DNA of 64,000 nucleotides from NCBI GenBank assembly GCA_034927505.1, contig JAYFPY010000010.1, forward strand, positions 1-64,000, given 5' to 3'. The notes under the pieces were generated by a model. It saw nothing but the letters and a program-made list of their open reading frames with translations, was not told where the DNA came from and did not search any database. This DNA is from RUG100 sp034927505 (GTDB taxonomy: Bacteria; Bacillota; Clostridia; Peptostreptococcales; Anaerovoracaceae). Positions 57,401 to 64,000 of this stretch are shown in pieces. A program made the translations under genes and the position numbers. How positions within the stretch are numbered: the stretch's first letter is position 1; every line of letters starts with the position of its first letter.

Positions 57401-57574
57401 TACATGATGTATTCCCGGTTTTCCATTTGCCGTAGGGGGCCCTTCATAAAAAATAAAGGACGGTTTTCCTTCTCTTGTCGTCACGCATTTATGCAGCAGA
57501 TCTTCCTTTTCCCACTGGTCAGCCTGTGCATTCTGCACATCTGCTATCGGCTTGTCGGATAAATTTTTGAACAT
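54464..57574 (-). CDS. ileS: Isoleucyl-tRNA synthetase, IleRS2 type with GXHH signature
   Basis: A 1036-residue class I synthetase. The catalytic signature, normally HXGH, reads G54-I-H56-H57 in G-P-P-T-A-N-G-K-P-G-I-H-H. The K-M-S-K-S loop reads K-K-M-S-K-H. The editing domain includes W-T-T-T-P-W-T-L-A-S-N. The C-terminal end (K-A-K-K-G-F-A-V-A-M-E-N) is of the IleRS2 type. IleRS2 enzymes, and especially those with GXHH, are known to resist mupirocin. Expression is set by an upstream T-box. Confidence 0.95.
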   Translation of the reverse strand: MFKNLSDKPIADVQNAQADQWEKEDLLHKCVTTREGKPSFIFYEGPPTANGKPGIHHVIARTLKDSVCRYKTMQGYAVKRKAGWDTHGLPVEIEVEKQLGMSGKQDIEKYGIKDFNEKCKESVFTYESMWRNMTKRMGYLIDLDDPYITLDNNYIETGWWILKEFFDKDMIYEGHKILPYCPRCGTGLASHEVAQGYKEVKALTLTAKFKRKDADEYFLAWTTTPWTLASNVSLTVGPDVDYVKVRMTSGDEEGKIFYTAKVLADKVLGTGNYDIIEEMKGKDLEYIEYEQLMPFITPKKKGFFVTCADYVTTEDGTGIVHTAPAFGEDDYQTGRRYDLPVVNPVDEQGKYTDTPWKGRFVMEDGLDVEIIKWLGNEDKIFSKEKMMHNYPHCWRCGTPLVYYAKPSWYIEMSKLKDQLVKNNSTVNWFPDYVGEKRFGNWLAEVKDWAISRNRYWGTPIPIWRCECGHLECIGSRAELVEKAQESIDESIELHRPYVDDVHLTCPECGKPMTRIPEVMDCWFDSGAMPFAQQHYPFENKEDFDKEMFPADFICEGIDQTRGWFYSLMAISTFLKGKAPYKNVLVNDLILDKEGKKMSKHVGNTVDPFTLFDKYGADATRWYLLHVSPAWSPTKFDEEGLKEVVSKFFGTLKNVYNFFVLYSNQDKIDPAALTVGERPELDRWIISKYNRLVKEVTEEMDRYDHMKAVRKIQYFVIEDLSNWYIRRARRRFWGEELTEDKKSVYKTTYEVLTGIAGLMAPFAPFIADEIYTNLTGEESVHISYFPKSDGALIDEKTEKRMDLVRNLVALGRGAREKEKIKVRQPLSEVLIDGKYESLIGDLTPLIKEELNIKEVVFAKDLSEYMDYALKPNFKVAGPVLGGKIKAFGGALAKLDPGSFVTELEKEGKAAVDVDGEKIEVTPDMADVKIKAKKGFAVAMENNIFTILDTDLDRDLIDEGLAREVISKVQQLRKQNDYEMMDNIKIFLDADEDVAAAVEKHKDYIMKETLAADLENGGAGLEEFKLNGHRTGIGVERI

Positions 57575-57589
57575 TTATATATCTCCTTT

Positions 57590-57741
57590 AAAAATAAAAA
57601 TCCCTGACCCGAAGTCTCGGATTAGGGACGATCTTTTATAACCGCGGTACCACCCTAGTTTGCAGCCATCACTGCCTCTTGATTTGGTATTGGGCTCAGG
57701 GTCGATTAAGTCCGTCACAGCCCGGTCAGTATTTTTTTTAC
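57590..57741 (-). promoter_or_regulatory. T-box riboswitch leader of ileS with a very short Stem I
   Basis: The T-box sequence AGGGTGGTACCGCG is complementary to 57,643-57,656. The terminator stem lies at 57,601-57,628 with a T run to 57,590. A Stem III-like hairpin (GCAG...CTGC) lies at 57,661-57,676. Stem I is only about 32 nt (57,692-57,723, closed by GGGCT/AGCCC) and its loop holds AUC, an Ile specifier codon (57,704-57,706). Uncharged tRNA-Ile should stabilise the antiterminator. Confidence 0.9.
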
Positions 57742-57747
57742 TATGTC

Positions 57748-57776
57748 ATTATATGGTTTTGCCCTTGAAAAGTCAA
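57748..57776 (-). promoter_or_regulatory. Promoter of the ileS leader
   Basis: Minus strand TTGACT (57,771-57,776), a 17-base spacer, and TATAAT (57,748-57,753). The start site should be near 57,741, leaving only about 140 bases for the leader before the terminator ends. Confidence 0.9.
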
Positions 57777-57794
57777 CCTTTACTCCGCTTTTGA

Positions 57795-58157
57795 TCAAAG
57801 TATGGCTTTTCGCATGTTTTCTTTGCTGACATAGTCCAGCTTGTCAATGCGGATATTCACCTGCTGGACCGAACCATGCAGAGCATGTATCTCGCTGTTC
57901 ATCTCTTTTCTGAAATCTGCAAGTTCTGCAAAAATAGTATCGATTTTTGATTCGATCCCATTGAATCTTATGTCGACCTGTTCAAATCTTACATCCACCT
58001 GATCAAACCGTTTGTCGACCTGCTCAAATCTTGCATCCACCTGATCAAGCCGTTTGTCGACCTGTTCAAATCTTGCATCCACCTGATCAAACCGCTTGTC
58101 AATACGTTCAAAACCTGTTCTGACCAGTTCAAACATCTCTTTCATTTCAGCATCCAT
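57795..58157 (-). CDS. Coiled-coil repeat protein
   Basis: A 120-residue protein made of repeated seven-residue units R-F-D-Q-V-D and R-F-E-Q-V-D (residues about 16-55), giving near-identical 42-base DNA repeats. The rest is also helical (E-I-H-A-L-H-G-S-V-Q-Q-V). A TATAAT box and AGGAGGGG precede it. Function unknown; similar coiled coils are common and vary in repeat number. Confidence 0.75.
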   Translation of the reverse strand: MDAEMKEMFELVRTGFERIDKRFDQVDARFEQVDKRLDQVDARFEQVDKRFDQVDVRFEQVDIRFNGIESKIDTIFAELADFRKEMNSEIHALHGSVQQVNIRIDKLDYVSKENMRKAIL

Positions 58158-58325
58158 GACGATCCCCTCCTTTTGTTATTATAACATTTCATATATCCTG
58201 CGTACAGTTTATATTGATAGTATATTATTGCATAATTTACAAATAATTACAATAGCTTTTTTTGAAATAAGGACTCCTCGACAATAATCGGAAGTCCTTG
58301 TGATCACTCTCTTGATCCATTGCTC
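58158..58325. other. 168-base gap with promoter and hairpin
   Basis: Near 58,180 a minus-strand TATAAT precedes the coiled-coil gene; the -35 is weak. A hairpin at 58,269-58,299 (arms AAGGACT-CC with one bulge) follows the acyl-CoA dehydrogenase stop codon and probably terminates it. The rest is AT-rich and shows no gene. Confidence 0.6.
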
Positions 58326-59891
58326 CTAAATCATTTTTTTGATTATTTCTTTTGCATCGCCTATGATCCCGTAATCTGCGATCTCGAATATAGGTGCCTT
58401 TGGATTCTTGTTGATGGCAACGACTATGCTCGCATTCTTCATTCCGGCCAAATGCTGCGTCATTCCCGAAATGCCTGCTGCTATGTAGGCTTCCGGCGCC
58501 ACCTTCCGTCCAGTCAGTCCGACCTGCAAAGCTTCGTCTGCCAGTCCTGCTCTCACAGCGCCTCTTGAAGCACCTCTTTCTGCACCCAGTTTATCAGCCA
58601 GTTTTCCCAAAAGATCAAAGCCTTCTTCGTCTTCCAGACCGCGTCCGCCGGAGCATATCATATCTTTGTCTTTCATCGGCTTCAGTATCTCGATCAGCTC
58701 AGCAGGATCATTCAGTATTTTCGTTTCTTTTTCTTCATGTTTTTTCGGTCTGCCGAATATGCTCCCCGAGATGACCAGCTTCATGACCTCCGAAGTACCT
58801 TCATATATCTCAGTTATCTTGGCGTCTCTCATATATCTTTCAAGAGGCATATCCTTCATATAACCGTATCCGCCATGGAACTGCACAGCCTTTACTGTTG
58901 TTTTCATTGCAGTGGATGCGCACGCCAGTTTTGCCTTTGCCGCCGTCACGGTAGTATTCGGCTCGCCCTTTTCTCTAACGTCAGCTGCTCTGTACAGCAG
59001 GAACCTGGCCCCTTCGATCTCAGTCTCCATCTCCGCCATCTCAAATGCCAGTGCCTGCAGACTGCTGATCGGTTTCCCGAACTGTTCTCTGTGATTCATA
59101 TATTTTACAGTCATATCGAATGCGCCCTGTGCTATCCCCAAGGCCTGAGCGGCAACACCCAGTCTTCCAACATCAAGCGCACTCATAGCCACTTTGAATC
59201 CTTTTCCTTCTTCATGCAGAAGGCTGTCTTTTGGTATCCGGCAATCATTGAACAGCAGTTCCGCTACCGTGGATCCGCCTATGCCCATTTTGTTTTCATT
59301 GGTCCCGAAAGTAAAACCGGGAGTGCCTTTTTCTACTATGAACGAACTTATCCCTTTATTTCCTTTGCTCTTGTCTGTCATTGCCATGATCACATATACG
59401 TCTGCGACTCCCGCTCCCGAAATAAACATTTTCGAACCATTGAGGATCCAGCAGTCTCCGCCGTCTTCCGCTGTTGTCTGCTGCATGGCCGCATCTGTTC
59501 CCGCGTTGGGTTCGGTAAGGCCGAATGCTCCGATCTTCTTTCCCGACAGCATGTCCGGCAGATATTTTTTCTTCTGTTTCTCCGTTCCGTATGTGAATAT
59601 GGGCCATGCCGACAGTGCATTATGTGTCTGTACTATGACACCGTGTGAAGGACTTATCTTTGATATCTCTTCTATCGCCATCACGTATGTCACATAGTCG
59701 AGCCCCATTCCGCCGTATTCTTTTGGAAAGGGCATACCCATAAAGCCCATATCGCCCAGCTTTTTTACAGTATCAAGCGGATACTCCGCATTTTCATCCA
59801 TCTTTTTCAGCTGAGGAGCTACCTCTTTCTCACAAAACTCTCTTAACTGTTTTTTGATTTCCAACTGTTTTTTCGAATAACCGAAATCCAT
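58326..59891 (-). CDS. Acyl-CoA dehydrogenase fused to the EtfA C-terminal (FAD) domain
   Basis: A 521-residue protein from ATG 59,891 (AAGGAGG before it). Residues about 1-380 form a full acyl-CoA dehydrogenase, with L-T-E-P-N-A-G-T-D and the catalytic Glu in I-Y-E-G-T-S-E-V. Residues about 400-521 match the FAD-binding end of EtfA (S-G-G-R-G-L, Q-V-G-L-T-G, I-A-A-G-I-S-G-M-T-Q-H, V-A-I-N-K-N-P, Y-G-I-I-G-D). The N-terminal half of EtfA and EtfB are not in the window. It probably passes electrons between its two flavins. The substrate chain length is unknown. Confidence 0.93.
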   Translation of the reverse strand: MDFGYSKKQLEIKKQLREFCEKEVAPQLKKMDENAEYPLDTVKKLGDMGFMGMPFPKEYGGMGLDYVTYVMAIEEISKISPSHGVIVQTHNALSAWPIFTYGTEKQKKKYLPDMLSGKKIGAFGLTEPNAGTDAAMQQTTAEDGGDCWILNGSKMFISGAGVADVYVIMAMTDKSKGNKGISSFIVEKGTPGFTFGTNENKMGIGGSTVAELLFNDCRIPKDSLLHEEGKGFKVAMSALDVGRLGVAAQALGIAQGAFDMTVKYMNHREQFGKPISSLQALAFEMAEMETEIEGARFLLYRAADVREKGEPNTTVTAAKAKLACASTAMKTTVKAVQFHGGYGYMKDMPLERYMRDAKITEIYEGTSEVMKLVISGSIFGRPKKHEEKETKILNDPAELIEILKPMKDKDMICSGGRGLEDEEGFDLLGKLADKLGAERGASRGAVRAGLADEALQVGLTGRKVAPEAYIAAGISGMTQHLAGMKNASIVVAINKNPKAPIFEIADYGIIGDAKEIIKKMI

Positions 59892-59931
59892 CGTTTCCTC
59901 CTTGGTGACTCGTCCTGTAATTCCTTTCTCC

Positions 59932-59960
59932 ATTCTACTCGTTAAAGTCAGGATTGTCCA
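59932..59960 (-). promoter_or_regulatory. Sigma-70 promoter of the acyl-CoA dehydrogenase fusion
   Basis: Minus strand TGGACA (59,955-59,960), 17 bases, TAGAAT (59,932-59,937), followed about 40 bases later by the ATG at 59,891. Confidence 0.8.
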
Positions 59961-60002
59961 CATTCAAGAGATTTATCCAGGCGCGGCTGTTCTTTCTTGA
60001 TT

Positions 60003-60031
60003 TTGACATTATTGTTATTTCTAGTTATAGT
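60003..60031 (+). promoter_or_regulatory. Sigma-70 promoter of the sigma-54 activator gene
   Basis: TTGACA (60,003-60,008), 17 bases, TATAGT (60,026-60,031). GGAGG and the ATG at 60,055 follow. Confidence 0.85.
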
Positions 60032-60054
60032 ATTGTTATATGGAGGAAGTACAT

Positions 60055-61782
60055 ATGTCGCAATTATCAAAAATGAAAAACACCGTCATGCAAGTGGCGG
60101 ATGCCATCACAGCCGCTTTGGACATCGAAACCGAAATAGTCGATGACAAACTGATGATCATTGGCGGTACGGGAAGATATGTAAAAAAGATCGGTTCATT
60201 CGAAGAAAGCGGAGATCTGTCTTCAGATTATCTTTATGCCGATATCCTTCGAAGCGGATACGAGTATGTCTGTCTTGATGCCAGAAGAGACAGGTTCTAT
60301 GATCAGGTCGAAGGCGAACTTGCCGAGATCACCTGCCCTATACAAATAGAAAATAAAATAATCGGAATAATAGGGCTGGTGGCTTTCACAAAGGGGCAGA
60401 AAGAGAAAATAACCAATAAAAAAGGAACCTATCTGAATTTCCTGCGCAGGATGTCGGAGCTCATTGCCGGGAAAGTCGTAGAATCCCAAAGCAACAACAA
60501 ACTGGCATCCCTGCTGGACAACATGCCCGAAGGGCTGCTTGCTTCAGATCTTGACGGCAGAATATTCGCCTGCAACTTTTCCGGTGAAACGATGCTGCAT
60601 CAGCAGCGGGATCAGCTTATCGGTTCACAGATCGACGTCCTGTTCCCCGCAGAGAGATTCTTTATCGACACATCCGAAACCGTTTCCGAGAAGGAGATCA
60701 TATATAAAAAATCCGGCGAACGGGAGAGAATGTTGTTCTCAAAAGTACCGATCCCCGGCACAGGCATAATGTACATTTTCCGTGATGCAGTTTCCGAAGC
60801 AGCGAAAGCACAACAATTCTTGCATGTAGCCACCACTTTTTCCGACATATCTGGAACTAGCCAATGTATAGAAGATGTGCGGCAGCGCGCACGCCAGGCA
60901 GCCTTCGGCGATTCTACCGTGCTGATAACCGGCGAAAGCGGCACCGGGAAAGAACTGTTTGCACGATCCATCCACAACGCAAGCCACCGTTCAAGCAATG
61001 CCTTCGTTCCGGTCAACTGCGGAGCTATTCCTGATGCCCTTCTTGAAAGCGAGTTGTTCGGTTACGAAAAAGGAGCTTTTACCGGTGCCTCCGCTTCAGG
61101 AAAAATCGGAAAATTCGAGCTGGCAAATCACGGCACTATTTTCCTTGATGAAGTTGGCGATATGCCTCTCCACCTTCAGGTAAAACTTCTGAGTGTCCTT
61201 CAAAACCGCACCATAGACCGTGTCGGCGGCACTGCTCCCATCGACATAGATATACGCGTAATTGCAGCTACCAACAAAGATCTGGACACAATGGTCCGCA
61301 AGGGCGAATTCAGAGAAGACCTTTACTTCCGGCTCAATGTGATACCCATCCCGATCCCGCCTCTCCGTGACAGAAAGGAAGATATCGAAGAGCTCCTTGA
61401 ACGCTCTCTGTCAAGATTCAGCGATCTTCTCGGAAAAGAAATCAGATCCTTTGATAAAGCAGCGCTCAAACTTCTAACATCGTATACCTGGCCGGGAAAC
61501 ATACGCGAACTTGAAAATACAGTTGAATACTCGGTAAATATGTCCTCGGGCAATGTGATCGAAACAAAAGACCTGCCGCCGAGGATCAAAGACGGCAGAC
61601 AAGCCGATCCATCTGCCGGCGGCACACTTCAGGAACAGATCGATTCAGCCCGAAGAAGGATCATTTCCAGCACCCTTGATCGGACCGGAAAAAATCTTGC
61701 AGGCAAACGCCGGGCTGCCGACCTGCTGGGCATCAGCGAATCGACCCTTTACCGCAAAATGCGAGAGTTGGGTATAAAATAG
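60055..61782 (+). CDS. Sigma-54-dependent transcriptional activator
   Basis: A 575-residue protein from ATG 60,055, chosen because GGAGG lies 8 bases upstream (an earlier ATG overlaps that site). The N-terminal about 160 residues are an unrecognised sensor (I-T-C-P-I-Q-I-E-N-K-I-I-G-I-I-G). A PAS domain (L-L-D-N-M-P-E-G-L-L-A-S-D) follows. The AAA+ core has G-E-S-G-T-G-K-E and G-A-F-T-G-A. A Fis-type helix-turn-helix (A-D-L-L-G-I-S-E-S-T-L-Y) ends it. It probably controls the aminotransferase next to it. Confidence 0.95.
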   Translation: MSQLSKMKNTVMQVADAITAALDIETEIVDDKLMIIGGTGRYVKKIGSFEESGDLSSDYLYADILRSGYEYVCLDARRDRFYDQVEGELAEITCPIQIENKIIGIIGLVAFTKGQKEKITNKKGTYLNFLRRMSELIAGKVVESQSNNKLASLLDNMPEGLLASDLDGRIFACNFSGETMLHQQRDQLIGSQIDVLFPAERFFIDTSETVSEKEIIYKKSGERERMLFSKVPIPGTGIMYIFRDAVSEAAKAQQFLHVATTFSDISGTSQCIEDVRQRARQAAFGDSTVLITGESGTGKELFARSIHNASHRSSNAFVPVNCGAIPDALLESELFGYEKGAFTGASASGKIGKFELANHGTIFLDEVGDMPLHLQVKLLSVLQNRTIDRVGGTAPIDIDIRVIAATNKDLDTMVRKGEFREDLYFRLNVIPIPIPPLRDRKEDIEELLERSLSRFSDLLGKEIRSFDKAALKLLTSYTWPGNIRELENTVEYSVNMSSGNVIETKDLPPRIKDGRQADPSAGGTLQEQIDSARRRIISSTLDRTGKNLAGKRRAADLLGISESTLYRKMRELGIK

Positions 61783-61809
61783 AGGGCCCGCGATTCTCAG
61801 CGGTCCCTC
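61782..61809. terminator. Convergent terminator
   Basis: A 10-bp stem with one mismatch (GAGGGCCCGC, 61,782-61,791, against GCGGTCCCTC, 61,800-61,809) between two convergent genes. T-rich sequence follows on the plus strand. Confidence 0.7.
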
Positions 61810-61823
61810 CTATTTCCATTTTT

Positions 61824-63224
61824 TTATTTTCCTTCGCTTATCTCTTTCAGTTCCCTAAGGCAGTCATCCCAGCCCTGTATCAGTCTGTCGATATCTTCAT
61901 CCGGCGTTACCGGAGATACCAGCATCATGTTGTGGAACGGCGTAATTATGATGCCTCTGTTGCTCAGATAAATATGAGTATAGTACATCAGCTGCCAGTC
62001 GAAATTATCTTTTGCTTCCGTTCCGGACTTAGGCAATGTCGGCATAAACTGAAGCTCGCATCTGGCACCGGATCTGGTTATGCTCCAAGGGATGTCGTAT
62101 TTATCCAGCACTTTCTGCAATCCTGCAGACAGCCTGTCCTGCCCTTTGAACATTTTTTCATAAGCTGTTTCTGTGGCCACTTCTTTCAAGTTGGTTATCA
62201 TTGCCGCTATGGCAAACTGATTCGCCGCCAGTGTACCGCCGATCCCCATTGGATCCGAGACACCTGAATGTCCGTATGTTTCATTTATCTTCTTCTCCAC
62301 TTCTCTTGTAAATCCATAAACTGAAATCGGTATGCCGCCTGCTATGGACTTGCCCATTGTAATAAAATCCGGTTTCAGATCATATGCCCTTGTATATCCT
62401 CCATATCCGTTGGACAGTGTATGTGTCTCATCAATAATGAGATATGTGCCGTACTTCGTGCATAGTTTTCTCAGTTTTTCATGATATCCGGGCTCCGGCA
62501 GCACCATACCGCAGTTTGTCATTACAGGTTCCAGGAGGACTGCCGCACAGTCTTCGTGAGACAGTTCTCTTTCCACAGCTTCAATATCATTGAACTCTAC
62601 AACTCTTGAAAGAAGATCTTTCGCCACTGCAGGATTTGAATCCCATTCCGTTCTCAAGTGGAGTTTGCCTTCATCATTTATATGCGGAAGTGTTTCATCA
62701 AGGGACCCATGGTAGCTCTCGTTCATCGAAAGGATCTTTCCTCTCCCGGTCAGAGCTCTGCAGTTTCGGATAACATATCTGTTGGCCTCCGTAGCTGTCA
62801 TAGCGACCTGCCATGTAGGAAGCCCGAATCTCTTGGACAGTTCTTTGCCTATTTCAAGAGAATCCAGCGTAGGCATCATAGTAGTGATACCTCTTCTGAC
62901 TTGTTCGCATACCCTGTCGGCAGTGGCATCCGGCGAATGTCCAAACATGGCTCCAGTATCTCCCAGGCAGAAATCAATATACTCATTTCCATCTATGTCC
63001 ACACATTTATCATCTTTTGCGTAATCCAGGAAAATCGGGTAATCTGTGCCCCAGTCGCCCATCCACGGCATTGGCACGCCGTTGAGCAAGTTTTCCTGCG
63101 CCTGATCGAAAGCAGCCCTGCTCTTCTTTGTTCTTTCAAAGAAGGTCTTGTCCTCTCTCGTTCTTAATTTTGCCAGCTGTTCATCTGTTATCATCCTATA
63201 TGGACTTTTTTTATCTGTGATCAT
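61824..63224 (-). CDS. Class III (PLP) aminotransferase
   Basis: A 466-residue protein from ATG 63,224 (GGAGG before it; a longer ORF would run into the sigma-54 promoter). The PLP Lys lies in T-M-G-K-S-I-A-G-G. Y-H-G-S and L-I-I-D-E-T-H-T-L-S are the family's other marks. It resembles glutamate-1-semialdehyde aminomutase-like and omega-type aminotransferases. The substrate is not known. It is probably under the sigma-54 activator encoded beside it. Confidence 0.9.
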   Translation of the reverse strand: MITDKKSPYRMITDEQLAKLRTREDKTFFERTKKSRAAFDQAQENLLNGVPMPWMGDWGTDYPIFLDYAKDDKCVDIDGNEYIDFCLGDTGAMFGHSPDATADRVCEQVRRGITTMMPTLDSLEIGKELSKRFGLPTWQVAMTATEANRYVIRNCRALTGRGKILSMNESYHGSLDETLPHINDEGKLHLRTEWDSNPAVAKDLLSRVVEFNDIEAVERELSHEDCAAVLLEPVMTNCGMVLPEPGYHEKLRKLCTKYGTYLIIDETHTLSNGYGGYTRAYDLKPDFITMGKSIAGGIPISVYGFTREVEKKINETYGHSGVSDPMGIGGTLAANQFAIAAMITNLKEVATETAYEKMFKGQDRLSAGLQKVLDKYDIPWSITRSGARCELQFMPTLPKSGTEAKDNFDWQLMYYTHIYLSNRGIIITPFHNMMLVSPVTPDEDIDRLIQGWDDCLRELKEISEGK

Positions 63225-63283
63225 TTTTTCTAACCTCCGATTTGTTTTTCTTGAATGATTCTTTGCTTTGATATTATTAAAAA

Positions 63284-63298
63284 GCAATTATCATGCCA
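63284..63298 (-). promoter_or_regulatory. Sigma-54 promoter of the aminotransferase gene
   Basis: Minus strand TGGCATGATAATTGC: the -24 GG and -12 GC elements have the exact spacing of the sigma-54 consensus, with one mismatch at the sixth base. It lies about 60 bases before the ATG at 63,224, next to a sigma-54 activator gene. Confidence 0.85.
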
Positions 63299-63350
63299 GC
63301 ACAGAAAACGTCCAAATCACAGGGTGTACATCGATTTTCGGTCTTTTTTA

Positions 63351-63385
63351 TTGTCATATTTAACAATTATTTTCATATATGACAA
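63351..63385. promoter_or_regulatory. Upstream activator site (inverted repeat)
   Basis: TTGTCATAT (63,351-63,359) and its perfect inverted copy ATATGACAA (63,377-63,385), 17 bases apart, lie about 55-100 bases upstream of the sigma-54 promoter. This is the usual place for an enhancer bound by an activator. Confidence 0.7.
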
Positions 63386-63433
63386 ACTTATCGACCCTGT
63401 CATCATGTTAAGATCGATATTACTTCGTTGATC

Positions 63434-64000
63434 TTATTGTTCTTTCTTTTCTTCTTTTTCTTTCTTTTTAGATACTGCCACACTGATTATTATACTGATC
63501 ACCATAACGCCGACGATGACACCTATGGATATCTCCGTCGTAACATGTATACCGGCGATCCCGGCCAGCATTTTTGCCCCGGTGAATATCAGTATCACTG
63601 CTACTCCGTATTTCACATACTCAAATTTCTCATGTATGTGTTCTATCACGAAGAACAGCTGTCTGAGGCACAGTATAGCAAGAATATTGGATATGTATAC
63701 GATCCAGAGTTCCCTGGTAATCGAAATTACTGCAGGCACAGAATCTATGGCAAACAATATATCCGAGCTCTCTATGAGGACCAGTACCGCCAGAAGAGGC
63801 GTTGCCATTTTATTTCCTTTGTACAGCGTAAAAAATTTATCATCTTCAAAAAACGTCGTCATGGGAACGAACTTTTTCATTATCCTGATCACTCTGCTGT
63901 CATGGGGATCTTTCTCTTCTTCTCCCTTGAACATCTTCGCGCCGCTGACTATGAGTACGGCGCCGAAGATATACAGGACCCATTCAAACCGTTCAATGAT
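63434..64000 (-). CDS. TerC-family membrane protein, 5' end beyond window
   Basis: The frame stays open to the window edge, giving the last 188 residues. The internal Met at 63,934 is not the start, because the frame continues upstream (W-V-L-Y-I-F-G-A-V-L-I). It has five to six membrane helices with L-V-L-I-E-S-S-D-I-L-F-A-I-D-S-V-P and Y-I-S-N-I-L-A-I-L-C-L-R, the TerC signature. Such proteins export or load metals, often Mn. The C-terminus is a Lys/Glu-rich tail. Confidence 0.92.
   Translation of the reverse strand: MIERFEWVLYIFGAVLIVSGAKMFKGEEEKDPHDSRVIRIMKKFVPMTTFFEDDKFFTLYKGNKMATPLLAVLVLIESSDILFAIDSVPAVISITRELWIVYISNILAILCLRQLFFVIEHIHEKFEYVKYGVAVILIFTGAKMLAGIAGIHVTTEISIGVIVGVMVISIIISVAVSKKKEKEEKKEQ

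Noticed and set aside
58737..59648. 303-codon plus-strand ORF opposite the acyl-CoA dehydrogenase
   Set aside because: Cys/Ser/His-rich antisense sequence without a start signal.
1..64000. CRISPR array, rRNA genes, insertion sequences
   Set aside because: No regularly spaced repeat array, rRNA-like sequence or transposase was seen on either strand.

Overview
The window looks like a low-to-mid GC Bacillota chromosome, most likely an anaerobic member of Clostridia. The signs are AGGAGG-type ribosome binding sites, a T-box leader in front of ileS, an acyl-CoA dehydrogenase fused to an electron-transfer-flavoprotein domain, a sigma-54 regulator next to a class III aminotransferase, and PBSX/Xkd-type phage genes. 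I cannot name the species from the sequence alone.

Positions 1 to about 46,020 are a prophage with a contractile (myovirus-type) tail. It is inserted at the 3' end of a tRNA-Arg(UCG) gene (46,020-46,095, minus strand). The integrase reads toward the tRNA, and the left end of the element lies outside the window. Almost all phage genes are on the minus strand, so the phage reads from right to left. The order is: integrase and LexA-like repressor (plus strand, 44.2-46.0 kb); Cro-like and excisionase-like regulators; recombination and replication genes (RecT, DUF3799 PD-(D/E)XK nuclease, DUF1376-type initiator, SSB, ParB-like, RecU-like; 35.9-42.5 kb); a long run of small accessory genes (30.4-35.7 kb); a RinA-like late activator; a ParB-methyltransferase fusion; terminase small and large subunits; DUF935 portal; MuF-type protein; a membrane protein with its own promoter and terminator; a Dps-like protein; an XkdF protease fused to a zeta-like domain; scaffold, decoration and major capsid proteins; neck proteins; sheath, tube, frameshifted chaperone and tape measure; XkdP-T baseplate; tail fibre; XkdX; amidase; holin; and a strong terminator.

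Positions 46,096 to 64,000 are chromosomal. A first minus-strand run holds an adenine methyltransferase, YgiQ radical SAM protein, BMP lipoprotein, nitrilase-family amidase, NUDIX hydrolase, DMT transporter and a P-loop protein. RlmN, a small unknown protein and an IleRS2-type ileS under a T-box follow. Next come a coiled-coil protein, the acyl-CoA dehydrogenase-EtfA fusion divergent from a sigma-54 activator, an aminotransferase with a sigma-54 promoter and a paired upstream site, and a truncated TerC-family gene.

The least ordinary items are: a clean A_AAA_AAC programmed -1 frameshift in the tail chaperone; the XkdF-zeta fusion without a P-loop; a phage Dps-like protein that keeps four ferroxidase-type residues; a Tad2-like/ART-half chimera; a shared 18-bp element in front of late units; an ileS with a GXHH signature behind a T-box with an unusually short Stem I; and the acyl-CoA dehydrogenase-EtfA fusion.
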